From Cenococcum geophilum 1.58 (taxonomy: Eukaryota > Ascomycota > Dothideomycetes > Gloniales > Gloniaceae): a DNA stretch of 64,000 nt. The DNA is taken from the NCBI GenBank assembly GCA_001692895.1, contig KV748195.1, forward strand, positions 372,001 to 436,000. The letters run 5' to 3'. Both the position numbers and the translations under genes were made by a program. This document shows positions 55,450 through 64,000 of the stretch, one piece after another (within the stretch, counting starts at the first letter, position 1; every line of letters starts with the position of its first letter). The notes under the pieces were generated by a model that had not been told where the DNA came from, ran no database searches, and saw only the letters and a list, made by a program, of their open reading frames with translations.

Positions 55450-56369
55450 TTAGTGGCTTATAATTCCCCTACTCTTTATAGGGGTAGTAGGTATAGGTCT
55501 TTTACTAATTGCCCTACCTTTTTCTTTACCCATTTTGCTATAGCCTATAGGCCCTTATTATAGGGGAGGCTTAGGTTAAAAGTATGCTTGTTTATAAATC
55601 GTCTTTAGTTATTCCTTACTTCTTTTTTTAGGGTATTCTTTAACTAGTTTCTTATATCTTTATATCGTCTCTTATCTTTAGGGTTATAGCTACTTAAGTA
55701 TTTCCTTTTGCTTGTTATTGGCTAGCTATAAGAACCGCGTATTATATAGACTATGCGTATTATATATAGGGGCCCGGTCTTAAGACCGGGCAGTGCTTTT
55801 TTAACCTATTTTTAATTGCTACCTAGATCCTTTCTAGTCTTTAGTTAATTTTCTTAGGGGTAGCTAATAAGCCTCGCTTGTTTGGTATTGGGTGGATTTC
55901 TTCTAGATCTTAGAGTTGTTATTTAACTATATTAAGGAAGCTATCTGCCTTAAGCATTCTTATTACATATCTTTTACTATTTAGTTGCGCCTTAATATCT
56001 AAATCTAGCTATATTTGGATAGGGATATAGTCTAAAGTAAGTGCCTATTCTTCTTTAGGGTTATACCTTTTAAGTCTCTAGTATAGGCCTTTATCTATAA
56101 ATATAAGGTTAATTATACTTTTAGTGGATCCTTATTACTATATAATTGCTCTAGGGGGGGTAGCTAGCTTAAGGCCCTAGGTATCTATAGCTTTTAGTAG
56201 GCACTCTGCCTATTGTTTAGCAGTAATATAAATACCCCCCTACCGTAGGTGGTGGAGGTTTATATCTCTTAATAGAATAGACTTTATACCTTTAGTTTTG
56301 AGTAAGCTTATTACTAATATAATATTCTCTATTTATAGGACCCCTTTGACCCTAGGGTTATATATGTTA
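55450..56369 (-). pseudogene. LINE-2 ORF2 middle part (endonuclease C-terminus and linker)
   Basis: Minus strand: INLHHLR*GGIYITAKQ (catalytic GDFNxHHPxWGG region, about 56290), LLKAIDT*GLKLATPP (about 56190), then a linker equal to LINE-1 16560-17300. Ends at NIYNPRVKG next to DIRS-2; the upstream part, ...GPVQII, is at 61351 onward. Confidence 0.82.
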
Positions 56370-56639
56370 CGTGTCTATACATTACTTGGCCAAAAACCCT
56401 GCAACTTAGGTATTTAACCAGATATTTAATACGGTTAATAATATCATCGCTTGCAACTGCACTTAATAGGTTATTCTTTTTATTATAGATTGCTTGCGAT
56501 TAGTGTTTATAGTGGCGATAATTATTAAGGCCCATAACCGACTTTCTAGTTAATAGCACCCGTTCGAAAACTCCTCGCTTAACCGCCCTATTATCTACCT
56601 CCTTATCTACGACCATCCCATCTATTAAATATACTATGG

Positions 56640-57650
56640 TTTTATCTTTAGAAGAAGAAAGAGCTAGGAAATAAGATAAGAGGGCCTAATAACTCTATAA
56701 CCTAAAGATTTAAAAGAGAGAGCAGGAGGAACAGGCACGGATCTAAAAGACGGAATAGGAAGAGGAGTTTTACTAGGCAAGGCTAGCCGCTCTAAAGTAG
56801 CCTGCTTTACTAGAGTACACCTCTACTGCTAAGGCAGATAAACTAGGTGAGTCCTATAACCTACTAAAAGGCTTAGGTATACTTAAGCTCAACCTCCCTG
56901 GCCTAGCTAGAAGAGACCTCTATAATGTATAGAAAGGATCCTTCCGCCTAGAGAACCTAGCCCGTCTATAGGTACACTCTAGCCGCCTAGACCTTTTTAA
57001 TGTGGCTACTATTAAAAACGGAAAGCTTATTTTAAAGAGACCTACTACTAGCCGTAAGGTCTACGAGAATAAGGAGGTCTAGTTTACTGGATTTACGAAC
57101 TATGTAGTAATTATAAGCACTCTCTGTATATGCCTAACCAACCTCTATATAAGAATGTTGTTCTAAATAAATAAGATCTGTAACTACTCCGCGACCTATA
57201 ACTAGACCTTTATCCTAGACCTTATACTTAACTACTATAGGTATGTTATAGATCGTAATTAGCTTAAGCCTAGTAACTAGGACATGCCTACCTAGTTTAA
57301 GGCCCTATACTGCCAGGCAGCTAATATAAAGGTATAGAGCTAGGGACTTAAAGTCCGTGGTATAGCATTAAAAAGATCGCGAAAGAATACCTCCCCTCCC
57401 CTCCCTTTTAGCAAGCCCTGTTACAGCTAAAATAACCAGCACGCTTGTAGAGAAGATCTATATTATTACCACTACGCATGCTCTAAATGTAATAAAAACC
57501 ACCCATTAAAGTCGTGCCCTAGGTAGCTTACCGCCGTAAGTAGTTAGACCTAGAATTTAATGGTAGATAAAGACATCTTCCTAGATTTAACTATCTAGAT
57601 AGATCTGCCACAGACGCTAAGGCTCTAAGGCAGGCCTAATTTAGTACCTT
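56640..57650 (+). pseudogene. DIRS-2 ORF1 (gag-like, Cys-rich C-terminus)
   Basis: Charged N-terminal part (KREQEEQARI*KTE*EEEFY, about 56710), middle domain with RRDLYNV and FTGFTNYVVI-like sequence, and a Cys/His cluster at about 57415-57525 (CYS*NNQHACRED then HYACSKCNKNHPLKSCPR). Same layout as DIRS-1 ORF1. Confidence 0.6.
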
Positions 57651-57799
57651 TTTTTAAAACTTACTTATAAACGACTTTTTTGGCTAACTCACTATTACCT
57701 CTAAGACCTTTCGCTTGGAGCACGCTCCTTTATAGGTACCCTAGAAATCTCCTAGTAATTTTATAAGGTATCCTTACCTATAGGGCGGAGATAGGTCCC

Positions 57800-59200
57800 T
57801 TGTTACCTATACTATCTAATATCTATAAAAACCACCTCTCCTTACACGATAACGAAGACCTTATCTCTAAAAAGATCGTTATTAACCTAGCCCTAGGCCG
57901 TATATAGGCCAATAACTCTGCAGTTACCTTACCCCTAGGCCTAGTGCCTAAGGCAGATAGCGGCTTCCGCCGTATTTACGACCTCTCTTTACCTAAGGGC
58001 TTCTTAGTTAATAACTCTATCGACCTAGCCTGGGTAGTACTATACTATACCTAAATAGAGACTATACTAGCATACGTAATTATAGTTGGTAGAGGCTGCT
58101 ACCTAGTTAAATAAGACATCAAAGATGCCTTCCGGATAGTGCCCGTTTTAGTGTAGTTGCGTTACCTACTTAGCTTTATCTAGAAGGGAGTTATATACAT
58201 TAAATACTGTTTGCCATTTAGCTTATAAACAGCCCCATTCCTTTTTAACTTATTCGCCGAAGGTCTTTACTAAATCCTAGCATAATAGATTAACTCCGCT
58301 ATTAAGCACTACCTTAATAATTTTATATTCGTGGTTAAGTGTTTAACTATACTGCCATTACTAAGGGAGGTATACCTCTCGGTTACTAACTAGCTAGGGG
58401 TACCCCAAAATAATATGAAGAATATTAAAGGTACGGAGGCGGAAGTATTAGGTTATACTATTAATACTATAGCAATAGAGATAAAACTCTCACTAGCTAA
58501 GTAATAGAAAGCTATTAATTAGGTAACTAAAGCCCTCTAAAAGGGCTGGCTATTATTATAGCAAGCCTAATAACTAGCGGGCCGCCTAGTATAGTATGCA
58601 AGAGTTATCCGCCTTAGGCGCTTATACTCTCGCTCCTTATAGGACTTTATAATAAAATAGCCTACTAGGTTATTAAAAAATATGCCCTAGTATCTCCCCC
58701 TAGAGCTAAAAAAAGACCTTAACCTTTGGCTTAAGGTTCTTATATTAAGTAACAGTATACTATTTTTTAATAATAAGGAGAGGCTGTAGTTTTACTTATT
58801 TACTAATGTCTTATTACTTAAAGGCTATAGAGGCTTTTACTTTAACAGAGAGAACGGCCACTAGCCTAATTACGCGGCTTCCCTACCCTAGGCCTAGGCC
58901 TTTAGCTATTATCCCCTACTAGACTAAGCGGATAACTATATTAACCTAAAAGAGATATATACTATTGCGAAGGCATTTAAAAAGTGGTTATTAGTCTAGT
59001 AGTATAGGTCTCTTTATATTTATATAGATAATATAGTTACTTACAGCGGCATCTAGAATAATATTATAAAAGGTTTTGGAAACTAATTACTCTAAGAGAT
59101 ACTTATATCCTTAATAATAAATAATATTACTATAATAACCATATAGGTCTCTAGCGCCAATAATGGGCTTACTAATACTCTCTCGCGATTTAACTACGAG
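57800..59200 (+). pseudogene. DIRS-2 reverse transcriptase - RNase H remnant
   Basis: LPLGLVPKADSGFRRIYDLS (about 57930), GRGCYLVK*DIKDAFRIVPV (about 58090), YCLPFSL*TAPFLFNLFAE (about 58205) and active-site remnant HYLNNFIFVV (about 58310; LDD expected). RNase H region with LFTNVLLLKGYRGFYF (about 58795) and YINLKEIYTIAKAF (about 58940). Better preserved than DIRS-1 in RT, worse in RNase H. Confidence 0.86.
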
Positions 59201-59399
59201 AAATTATTATTACTGTGCCCTAAGTAGCAAATAAATAACGGCTTCTTATTGGATAAATAACGGCTTCTTACTAAATAAAGGATAGCTTCTTGCCGGATAA
59301 ATAAAGGCTTCTTACTAGAAAAATAATATCTCTCCTCTAGGTAGCTGCTAACTCTTATAGTTAACCTAAAGTTATTTAATTAACCCCCCTTAACCTTCT

Positions 59400-60390
59400 G
59401 GAGTAAAATCGGTAGGTCTTATTACTTTTTACTACTTATATAGCATGGCTTGGCAGCCAATATAAGGAAAGGCTACTCCTCCGCTATTAAGAGCTAGGAG
59501 GCCTTCTTAGCCCTAAACGGTTTATTACCGTATTTAGCTAAGAGGATAAACTTAGGGGAGTAGATTACCTAATAAGCGTTCAGTACAGCCGCCCCTCTAA
59601 TAGGTAGGATTAAGCCAGAAACCCTCTTTAACTATATCTCCGCAATCCGATTTTATTATATAGACCTAGGTTACTTAATCGCCGCCTTTAAAGACTATAC
59701 TATTAAAAGGGCCTTAGCAGGGGCTATATTACTATTCCTATCTACTAAAAAGACTAAACTACTAATTATAAAGGATATTTTAAATAAGATTGTTACCTCT
59801 AAACCCTATAAGGCGGATATAAATATAGACGCGGCATTTATAATAGCGTTTACGGGTTTCCTACGTATAGAAGAGATTATATACCTAAATAGGAAAGCTA
59901 AGGACTTTAGCACTATAAGGGCCCTCCGTAATGATATTAGGATCGCCCTTAATAGCTATTTAATAGTCTTCTACCTAAAATAGAGCAAGACAGATAAAAC
60001 CTATAGTGGCGTTAATATCCAGATCGCCGCTATACTAGGAGATTATCTATACCCTATAGCCGCGATAATACAGTTATTTAACCGTAACCCCCGGCCTTTA
60101 TTAGATCTATTATTCAGCGTTAATAATAAAGCATTTTCGGCACTAGTAGTGCGTAAGATTCTATTAACCCGCCTAACCGCTAGCGGTATCCTACTTAACG
60201 GCTACTCTAACTACTCCTTTTATAGGGGTGTAGCGCAGTATATATATAATTATAGCTTTACAGAGTTATAAACAGCGCAGTTAGGTTAATAGATATTAAA
60301 TGCGGTAAAACTTTATTATAACACCTTAGAAACTAAACGACTTTAATTAAACTTAAACTTCTAGCGGAGTATGCCTATACTAGCTAGGGA
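59400..60390 (+). pseudogene. DIRS-2 tyrosine recombinase remnant
   Basis: Long stretches are open: IRKGYSSAIKS, LNGLLPYLAKRINLGE, NIDAAFIIAFTGFLRIEEII (box with catalytic Arg, about 59820-59880), LLTRLTASGILLNGYSNYSF (about 60165), YRGVAQY, and the C-terminal KLYYNTLETKRL with the candidate nucleophile Tyr near 60315. His and Arg of the H-x-x-R pair are altered. It would integrate a circular intermediate. Confidence 0.85.
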
Positions 60391-60417
60391 AGCCTAATAT
60401 AGGGACTCTATACTTTC

Positions 60418-60775
60418 TATTACGGGACTACCCTATAATACCTTACACACGCTACCTACCGCATTTTGCCGCAATCTGCCGTATTCTGCTATATTCTGCC
60501 TACCACTATAAGATTATTCTATATTCGCAACACCCGCAATATTAAGTTCTGTTAAGTCTGCCAAATTCTGCTAAATTCTACCAAGTTTGCCGAATTCTGC
60601 AAAATTCTGCTAAATCTGCCAAATTCTGCCAAATTCTGCTAAATCTGCTAAATTCTGCTAGGACTGTAGTAACTTGTTAACTAAGCGACTAAGTTAACAA
60701 TATATACCTATTCTCCTTGCTTCCTTACCTTCTTTCCTTATATAATGTTTTAATTTTATTACATAGTTTATACTA
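60418..60775 (+). repeat. Gy-B-like LTR segment (3'-truncated) between DIRS-2 recombinase and B1
   Basis: Aligns with the first about 315 bases of the Gy-B LTR: TATTACGGGACTACCC start, about 15 TTCTGCCAAA-type units (60478-60665), the near-palindrome TTAACTAAGCGACTAAGTTA, and CTTTCCTTATATAATGTTTT. It stops at CATAGTTTATA, before the LTR end. No target duplication found. It may be a captured piece rather than an insertion. Confidence 0.65.
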
Positions 60776-60833
60776 CGGAAATTACTCCCGTTTTAACTTA
60801 ATTCTTTATAGGTAGCAGGCGCTTCGCTAGTAG

Positions 60834-61350
60834 GTACTGGGTAGGATTTAGGCCAGATCTCCAAAGTTTAGGCCTAAAAAGCCTTATAAACGCTAGGATA
60901 TCGCCTAGATCCCGCCCTATAGGCCTATACCCCCTATAATTAATATATTTAAAATGGACTATAACCTATTCGTGCCGTGCGAGAGATAGATATCACATAT
61001 TTATATATTGCTTGGCCAAAAACCCTACAACTTAGGTATTTAACCAGATATTTAACATAGTTAATAACATTATCGCTTATAACTACACTTAATAGGTTGT
61101 TCTTTTCACTTACCTACCCCCCTTATAATGTATATTAGATTAGTTACTTATAGTCCTGTTTAGGTCTAGCGGCGGGCTATCCCATTAGGGGCACCGGGTA
61201 GGATTTAGGCCAGATCTCCGAAGTTTAGGCCTAAAAAGCCTTATAAACGCTAGGATATCGCCTAGATCCCGCCTTATAGGCCTGCACCCCCCATAATCGA
61301 TATATTTAAAATGGACTATAACCTATTCGTGCCGTACGAGAGATAGATAT
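60834..61350 (+). repeat. DIRS-2 B1-A2-B2 block
   Basis: B1 and B2 are about 160 bp each and nearly identical (GGCCTAAAAAGCCTTATAAA; TTAAAATGGACTATAACCTA). A2 repeats A1 with transitions. B2 ends GAGAGATAGATAT, directly before the LINE-2 flank. Confidence 0.85.
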
Positions 61351-63480
61351 TAATAATTTGTACCGGTCCTCTATATATCTAAATTGTTATAACTGTAATA
61401 TCTAGATTAGCTGCCTGCTATAACTATAAGGATAGGCTAATAGTCTTACTAATTATAAAGTATACGCGTATAGCTGCTTTTAGTTTATATAAGAGCTGGA
61501 ATCCTTAGGGGTAGTATATCGATTATATATAGGTGTTATAGTACGGCTCTTATATAGTAAGGATATAATATTTCTCTAGGTCTAGGCTGTCTAGTAAGGG
61601 CCTTATAAGATAGTAGTTTGTATTATTACAGTTATACTATATAATAGATAGGTAGCGGACCCCTAGTAAGGGTCCTTCGCCTCTCTATTATTCCTTACTT
61701 CTTCTATTTCCACTTTTTTTAGAATATTTAGAACTTCTATCTCTTATATCTATACCCTAGTTACTACTTATTTTATATAGAGCTTTCTATTCCCATATCT
61801 TATATTCCTACTAGCGCTTCTATATCTAAATCTATTATTATTTCCGGTTCTTCCCCTATTCTTACTAGTTAACTATACGCCCTTTAAGAGTTGGCTATAA
61901 ATATTATATTTACCATATTAAGTCTAATTCTTAATTATTTTGGTTTTAAGCTTGCTATAGCTATCTATAAGGGTCTTCCTACAGGGCGTCCTCTTCCTTA
62001 TATCCCCTGTAACCCTTATATCCCTATATAGTCTAATAATGTCGCGCGGTGTCGCTTCTAGCCTATTAAGGCTTGGGATAGCTGGCCTAGCCCCCTAGTA
62101 TTAAAGGTAGGAAATGCTAAAAAGGCACCTACGCCCCCCTAGCTTATTGCTTATTATTTTTATTTATATAACCTTACGTATAATTGTTCCCGTAGCTATT
62201 AAGCCCTTACCTTCTATCTCCTATATTTAATACAGTCTTCTCTCTCCTACGCCTTATATATGCTTTGGTGGCAGTTTACGCATTTTATTTAGTCTTAATT
62301 TAAGTAGTATCTTATATTATAGGGGCCTGCATAGTGGCCGTAGCACACCTATACTACGTATGTGGATTAGGTATGTCCCTATTATACGCAGCAATAGCAT
62401 TATTTTAGGCGTAGTCTATAATTATAGAGCCTTATATTGTATATAAGGCCGTTTATAATTATTCCTTTTTAAATAAGGAGTTTTTATATTTCTAGTGTAT
62501 GTGTGCTAACAATAAGGGAGCTATATGTTTGTCTAGCGTCTCCCTAGTAAGTCTCTGGCAACCTTTATATTCTTTTATTATTCTTATTATTTACTTAGTT
62601 TACATTTTCCTATTAAAGCTATTAGATTTAGGTGATCTTAAGTCCTAGTATAAGGCGTTCTGTTTATCTTACTATCTTCTATATAATTGCTATATTGTCT
62701 ACCTAGCGTCCCCTTTTTACCTTAAGGCTTATAGGGACTACTAGGACTTTAACTAGGTAATCCTTACGAAGTACTTTTATGCCAATACGTTCTCCTAGCC
62801 TATCCCCTACCCTTATAGCTCGTTCCTTTACCTATTAGTCCTTTAGGGTAACTCTAATATCTCCACTTCTAAGGTATTAGACTATAACAGCGTTATAAAC
62901 CTCTTTGCGGATTTTTATAAGGACTTCTGTTTCTAATTATCCCCTAAGCCCCTCTACTTTTTTTATATTTGGTTATATTATAATTATATACCCGGTTATT
63001 GTCTTAAGGGGGGTAAGTTCCCTATACTGTGGAAGCGTAGCTATAGCGGCCTAGGTACGGTTCGCCGGTAAGGGGGGGTTTTATTTATTTTTAATTTTAC
63101 TTAACCATTAGAGGATTTAATTAAGGGTTTACTAAAGGGGCGCCTAAGGTTCGCTAGACTAGCGGAGCCATTCTACTAGCTATATTAGATCGTTATAGCT
63201 AATGGTTACTCCCCCGCAATTCTAGGTACTAGACGCGTCTAATAGGCTTTATATTTTATTAGATACCTTCTTAATAAAGGTATTTCCGCTTTATAGTATA
63301 GTATTCGCCTATCTTTATTATAGAGGGCTATTGCTAGGCGTAGTTCTGGCGGTCGCGCGCGAGTACAAACCACCGTCATTTAGCGTGTGCCTCCCCTACA
63401 ATATATGCATCTCAGGGGGATTCTTTGGGTGTTTTACAGGGTTCTTTTAGTTGGTTTTAGTCTTTTTTAGGCCGGATGTA
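61351..63480 (-). pseudogene. LINE-2 5' part: endonuclease N-terminus and ORF1 with CCHC knuckles
   Basis: Minus strand. The endonuclease upstream of the DIRS-2 break reads AAIRVYFIISKTISLS, NLDITVITI*IYRGPVQII (about 61480-61353). A Cys/His-rich region at about 62400-62250 reads CYCCV**GHT*STYVV*VC, CYGHYAGP and KCVNCH, consistent with three CCHC knuckles of a Tad1-type ORF1. The remaining ORF1 is too mutated. The 5' end near 63500 has mixed composition. Confidence 0.65.
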
Positions 63481-63533
63481 GCAAGAGCTCCTTCGTAAAG
63501 AATTAATTAGTTTTCTTAGCTAATACTTAATTA

Positions 63534-63707
63534 TAAATGCAGCTAAATGCTAATACTTAATTATAAATACGGCATTTAGCGCTAAATGCTAGTACTTAGT
63601 AATAAATGCCACATTTAGCTGCTAAATACTAGAAAATGCTAGAAATGCTAGAAAATGCTAAAATGGTAGAAAAGTAAAATTAGATGCTGGTAAATTTTTT
63701 CCTAACG
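63534..63707 (-). repeat. SatTE-2 foldback arm, right half
   Basis: Reverse complement of the 50811 arm, plus extra GCTAGAAAAT units. Ends in the SatTE-2 terminus at 63707. Confidence 0.8.
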
Positions 63708-63714
63708 TAGTATC

Positions 63715-64000
63715 TGTTGGTAACATAGGGTAAATCGCCAATACTACTCAAGTAGATATAGTGATAGAAAAGCTTGTTATATTAGATAGGGGCGGGTAAG
63801 GAACTTAAGGTTCCTCACCGCGCTAGTGCCACGATGGCACGTAACGGCAAGTTGCCTCACATAACGGCAATTTGCCGCACGTAAGGGCAAATTGCCTCAT
63901 TCCCGACACTGGCAACTCTTCTTTTTATAGTTGCTATCTATATATAAATAGACCGTATATAATAATATAATAGTAGGTAGAATATAGCAGACTTTGGCAG
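63715..64000 (+). repeat. Probable LTR start of a further element that cuts off Gy-B
   Basis: Gy-B sequence matches Gy-B2 for only about 10 bases after SatTE-2 (GGC + TAGTATC against GGCCAGTACC), then TGTTGGTAACATAGGG begins, an LTR-like start. Inside: four units of about 20 bp of CACGTAACGGCAAGTTGCCT type (63836-63900), a TATATATAAATAG promoter-like box (about 63941-63953), and ATATAGCAGACTTTGGCAG at the very end, resembling the TTCTGCCAAG motif of the other LTRs. Confidence 0.45.

Larger units (their letters stand above)
56370..61350 (+). mobile_element. DIRS-2: second tyrosine-recombinase retrotransposon, inside LINE-2 endonuclease
   Basis: About 4.98 kb. Split direct repeats: A1 (56370-56480), B1 (about 60834-60993), A2 (about 60994-61108), B2 (about 61191-61350). 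A has TTGGCCAAAAACCCTACAAC; B has GATTTAGGCCAGATCTCC and ACCTATTCGTGCCGTGCGAG. The LINE-2 endonuclease frame is continuous across the removed element, and no target duplication beyond about 2 bases is seen. Different family from DIRS-1 (A and B unrelated, proteins similar). Confidence 0.88.
50966..63518 (-). mobile_element. LINE-2: near full-length Tad1/I-like non-LTR retrotransposon
   Basis: 15-bp target duplication GCTAATACTTAATTA (50951-50965 and 63519-63533). The 3' end (ATT)n is at the left. Net length is about 5.57 kb without SatTE-3 and DIRS-2. ORF1 with CCHC knuckles lies near the 5' (right) end, then endonuclease, then RT. It lies in the foldback arm of SatTE-2. It matches LINE-1 along LINE-1's whole length. 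Confidence 0.9.
49299..63707. mobile_element. SatTE-2: TA-flanked satellite-carrying element, split by LINE-2
   Basis: TA at 49297-49298 and 63708-63709. Left end CGTCAGGAAAAAATTTACCA; right end, reverse-complemented, CGTTAGGAAAAAATTTACCA. Net length is about 1.84 kb after removing LINE-2. Same internal order as SatTE-1: left arm with its own repeat, (CCTA)n, 20-bp array, conserved block, 12-bp array, then a foldback arm that begins with a second copy of the terminus (from about 50811). No transposase. Confidence 0.78.
16156..63714 (+). mobile_element. Gy-B host copy: Ty3/gypsy element split into pieces by nested insertions
   Basis: Pieces: 16156-16530, 20044-22598, 24199-25050, 26517-26849, 27083-27228, 33204-33359, 48772-49298 and the stub 63710-63714. 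Each break has a target duplication, and the protein frame resumes in the next piece. The pieces total about 4.95 kb up to the integrase motif G-Q-Y-L; the same stretch of the compact minus copy (33198 back to about 28261) is about 4.94 kb. The integrase C-terminus and 3' LTR are not in the window. All coding is RIP-degraded. The 5 bases before the LTR are ACTAG (16151-16155). Confidence 0.85.

Overview
The window looks like an AT-rich, repeat-dense compartment of a filamentous ascomycete (Pezizomycotina) genome. Three observations support this. The two recognisable host-gene remnants are fungal: a Fungal_trans_2-type transcription factor tail, and a DMT/EamA transporter with short GT-AG introns and a CTGAC branch site. 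Almost every other gene-like stretch is a transposon protein in which Trp, Gln and Arg codons have become TAG, TAA or TGA. CpA/TpG is scarce and TpA abundant, as expected of repeat-induced point mutation (RIP). Species cannot be named. I see no intact protein-coding gene. All element names below are mine.

Layout. 1-575 is a decayed transcription factor C-terminus. 1163-2440 is a tandem duplication whose second copy is far more RIP-mutated. 2737-6845 is a transporter gene split by a 2.8 kb hAT transposon (3879-6685, 8-bp target duplication CCCACTAA) and cut off at 6846 by another repeat. From 6846 to the end is one nested transposon cluster: chromovirus Gy-A (7820-13863, minus); the front of gypsy Gy-0 (13864-16155, plus); then gypsy Gy-B (plus), opening with its 5' LTR at 16156 and still unfinished at the window end.

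Gy-B is split by: LINE-1 (16531-20029, with a solo LTR inside), a coding-free short LTR element (22599-24193), satellite-carrying element SatTE-1 (25051-26514), a 229-bp foldback MITE (26852-27080), a second Gy-B copy in minus orientation (27229-33198), chromovirus Gy-C (33360-48766) and SatTE-2 (49299-63707). Gy-C carries in its left LTR a piggyBac-like transposon (33505-36022) and tyrosine-recombinase retroelement DIRS-1 (about 36157-41054). SatTE-2 contains LINE-2 (50966-63518, minus), which contains SatTE-3 (53452-55447) and DIRS-2 (about 56370-61350). Most borders rest on matching target duplications or on protein frames that resume across the insertion. Removing the insertions, the Gy-B host from its start to the integrase motif G-Q-Y-L is about 4.95 kb; the same stretch of the minus copy is about 4.94 kb, an internal check on the scheme.

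Most unusual are the three SatTEs. They are TA-flanked elements of about 1.5-2.0 kb with different termini, yet they share one internal module of (CCTA)n, a 20-bp minisatellite and a conserved non-coding block; two of the three also carry a 12-bp minisatellite. Also notable are about-10-bp TTCTGCCAAG-type arrays in LTRs of two gypsy families and in both DIRS elements.
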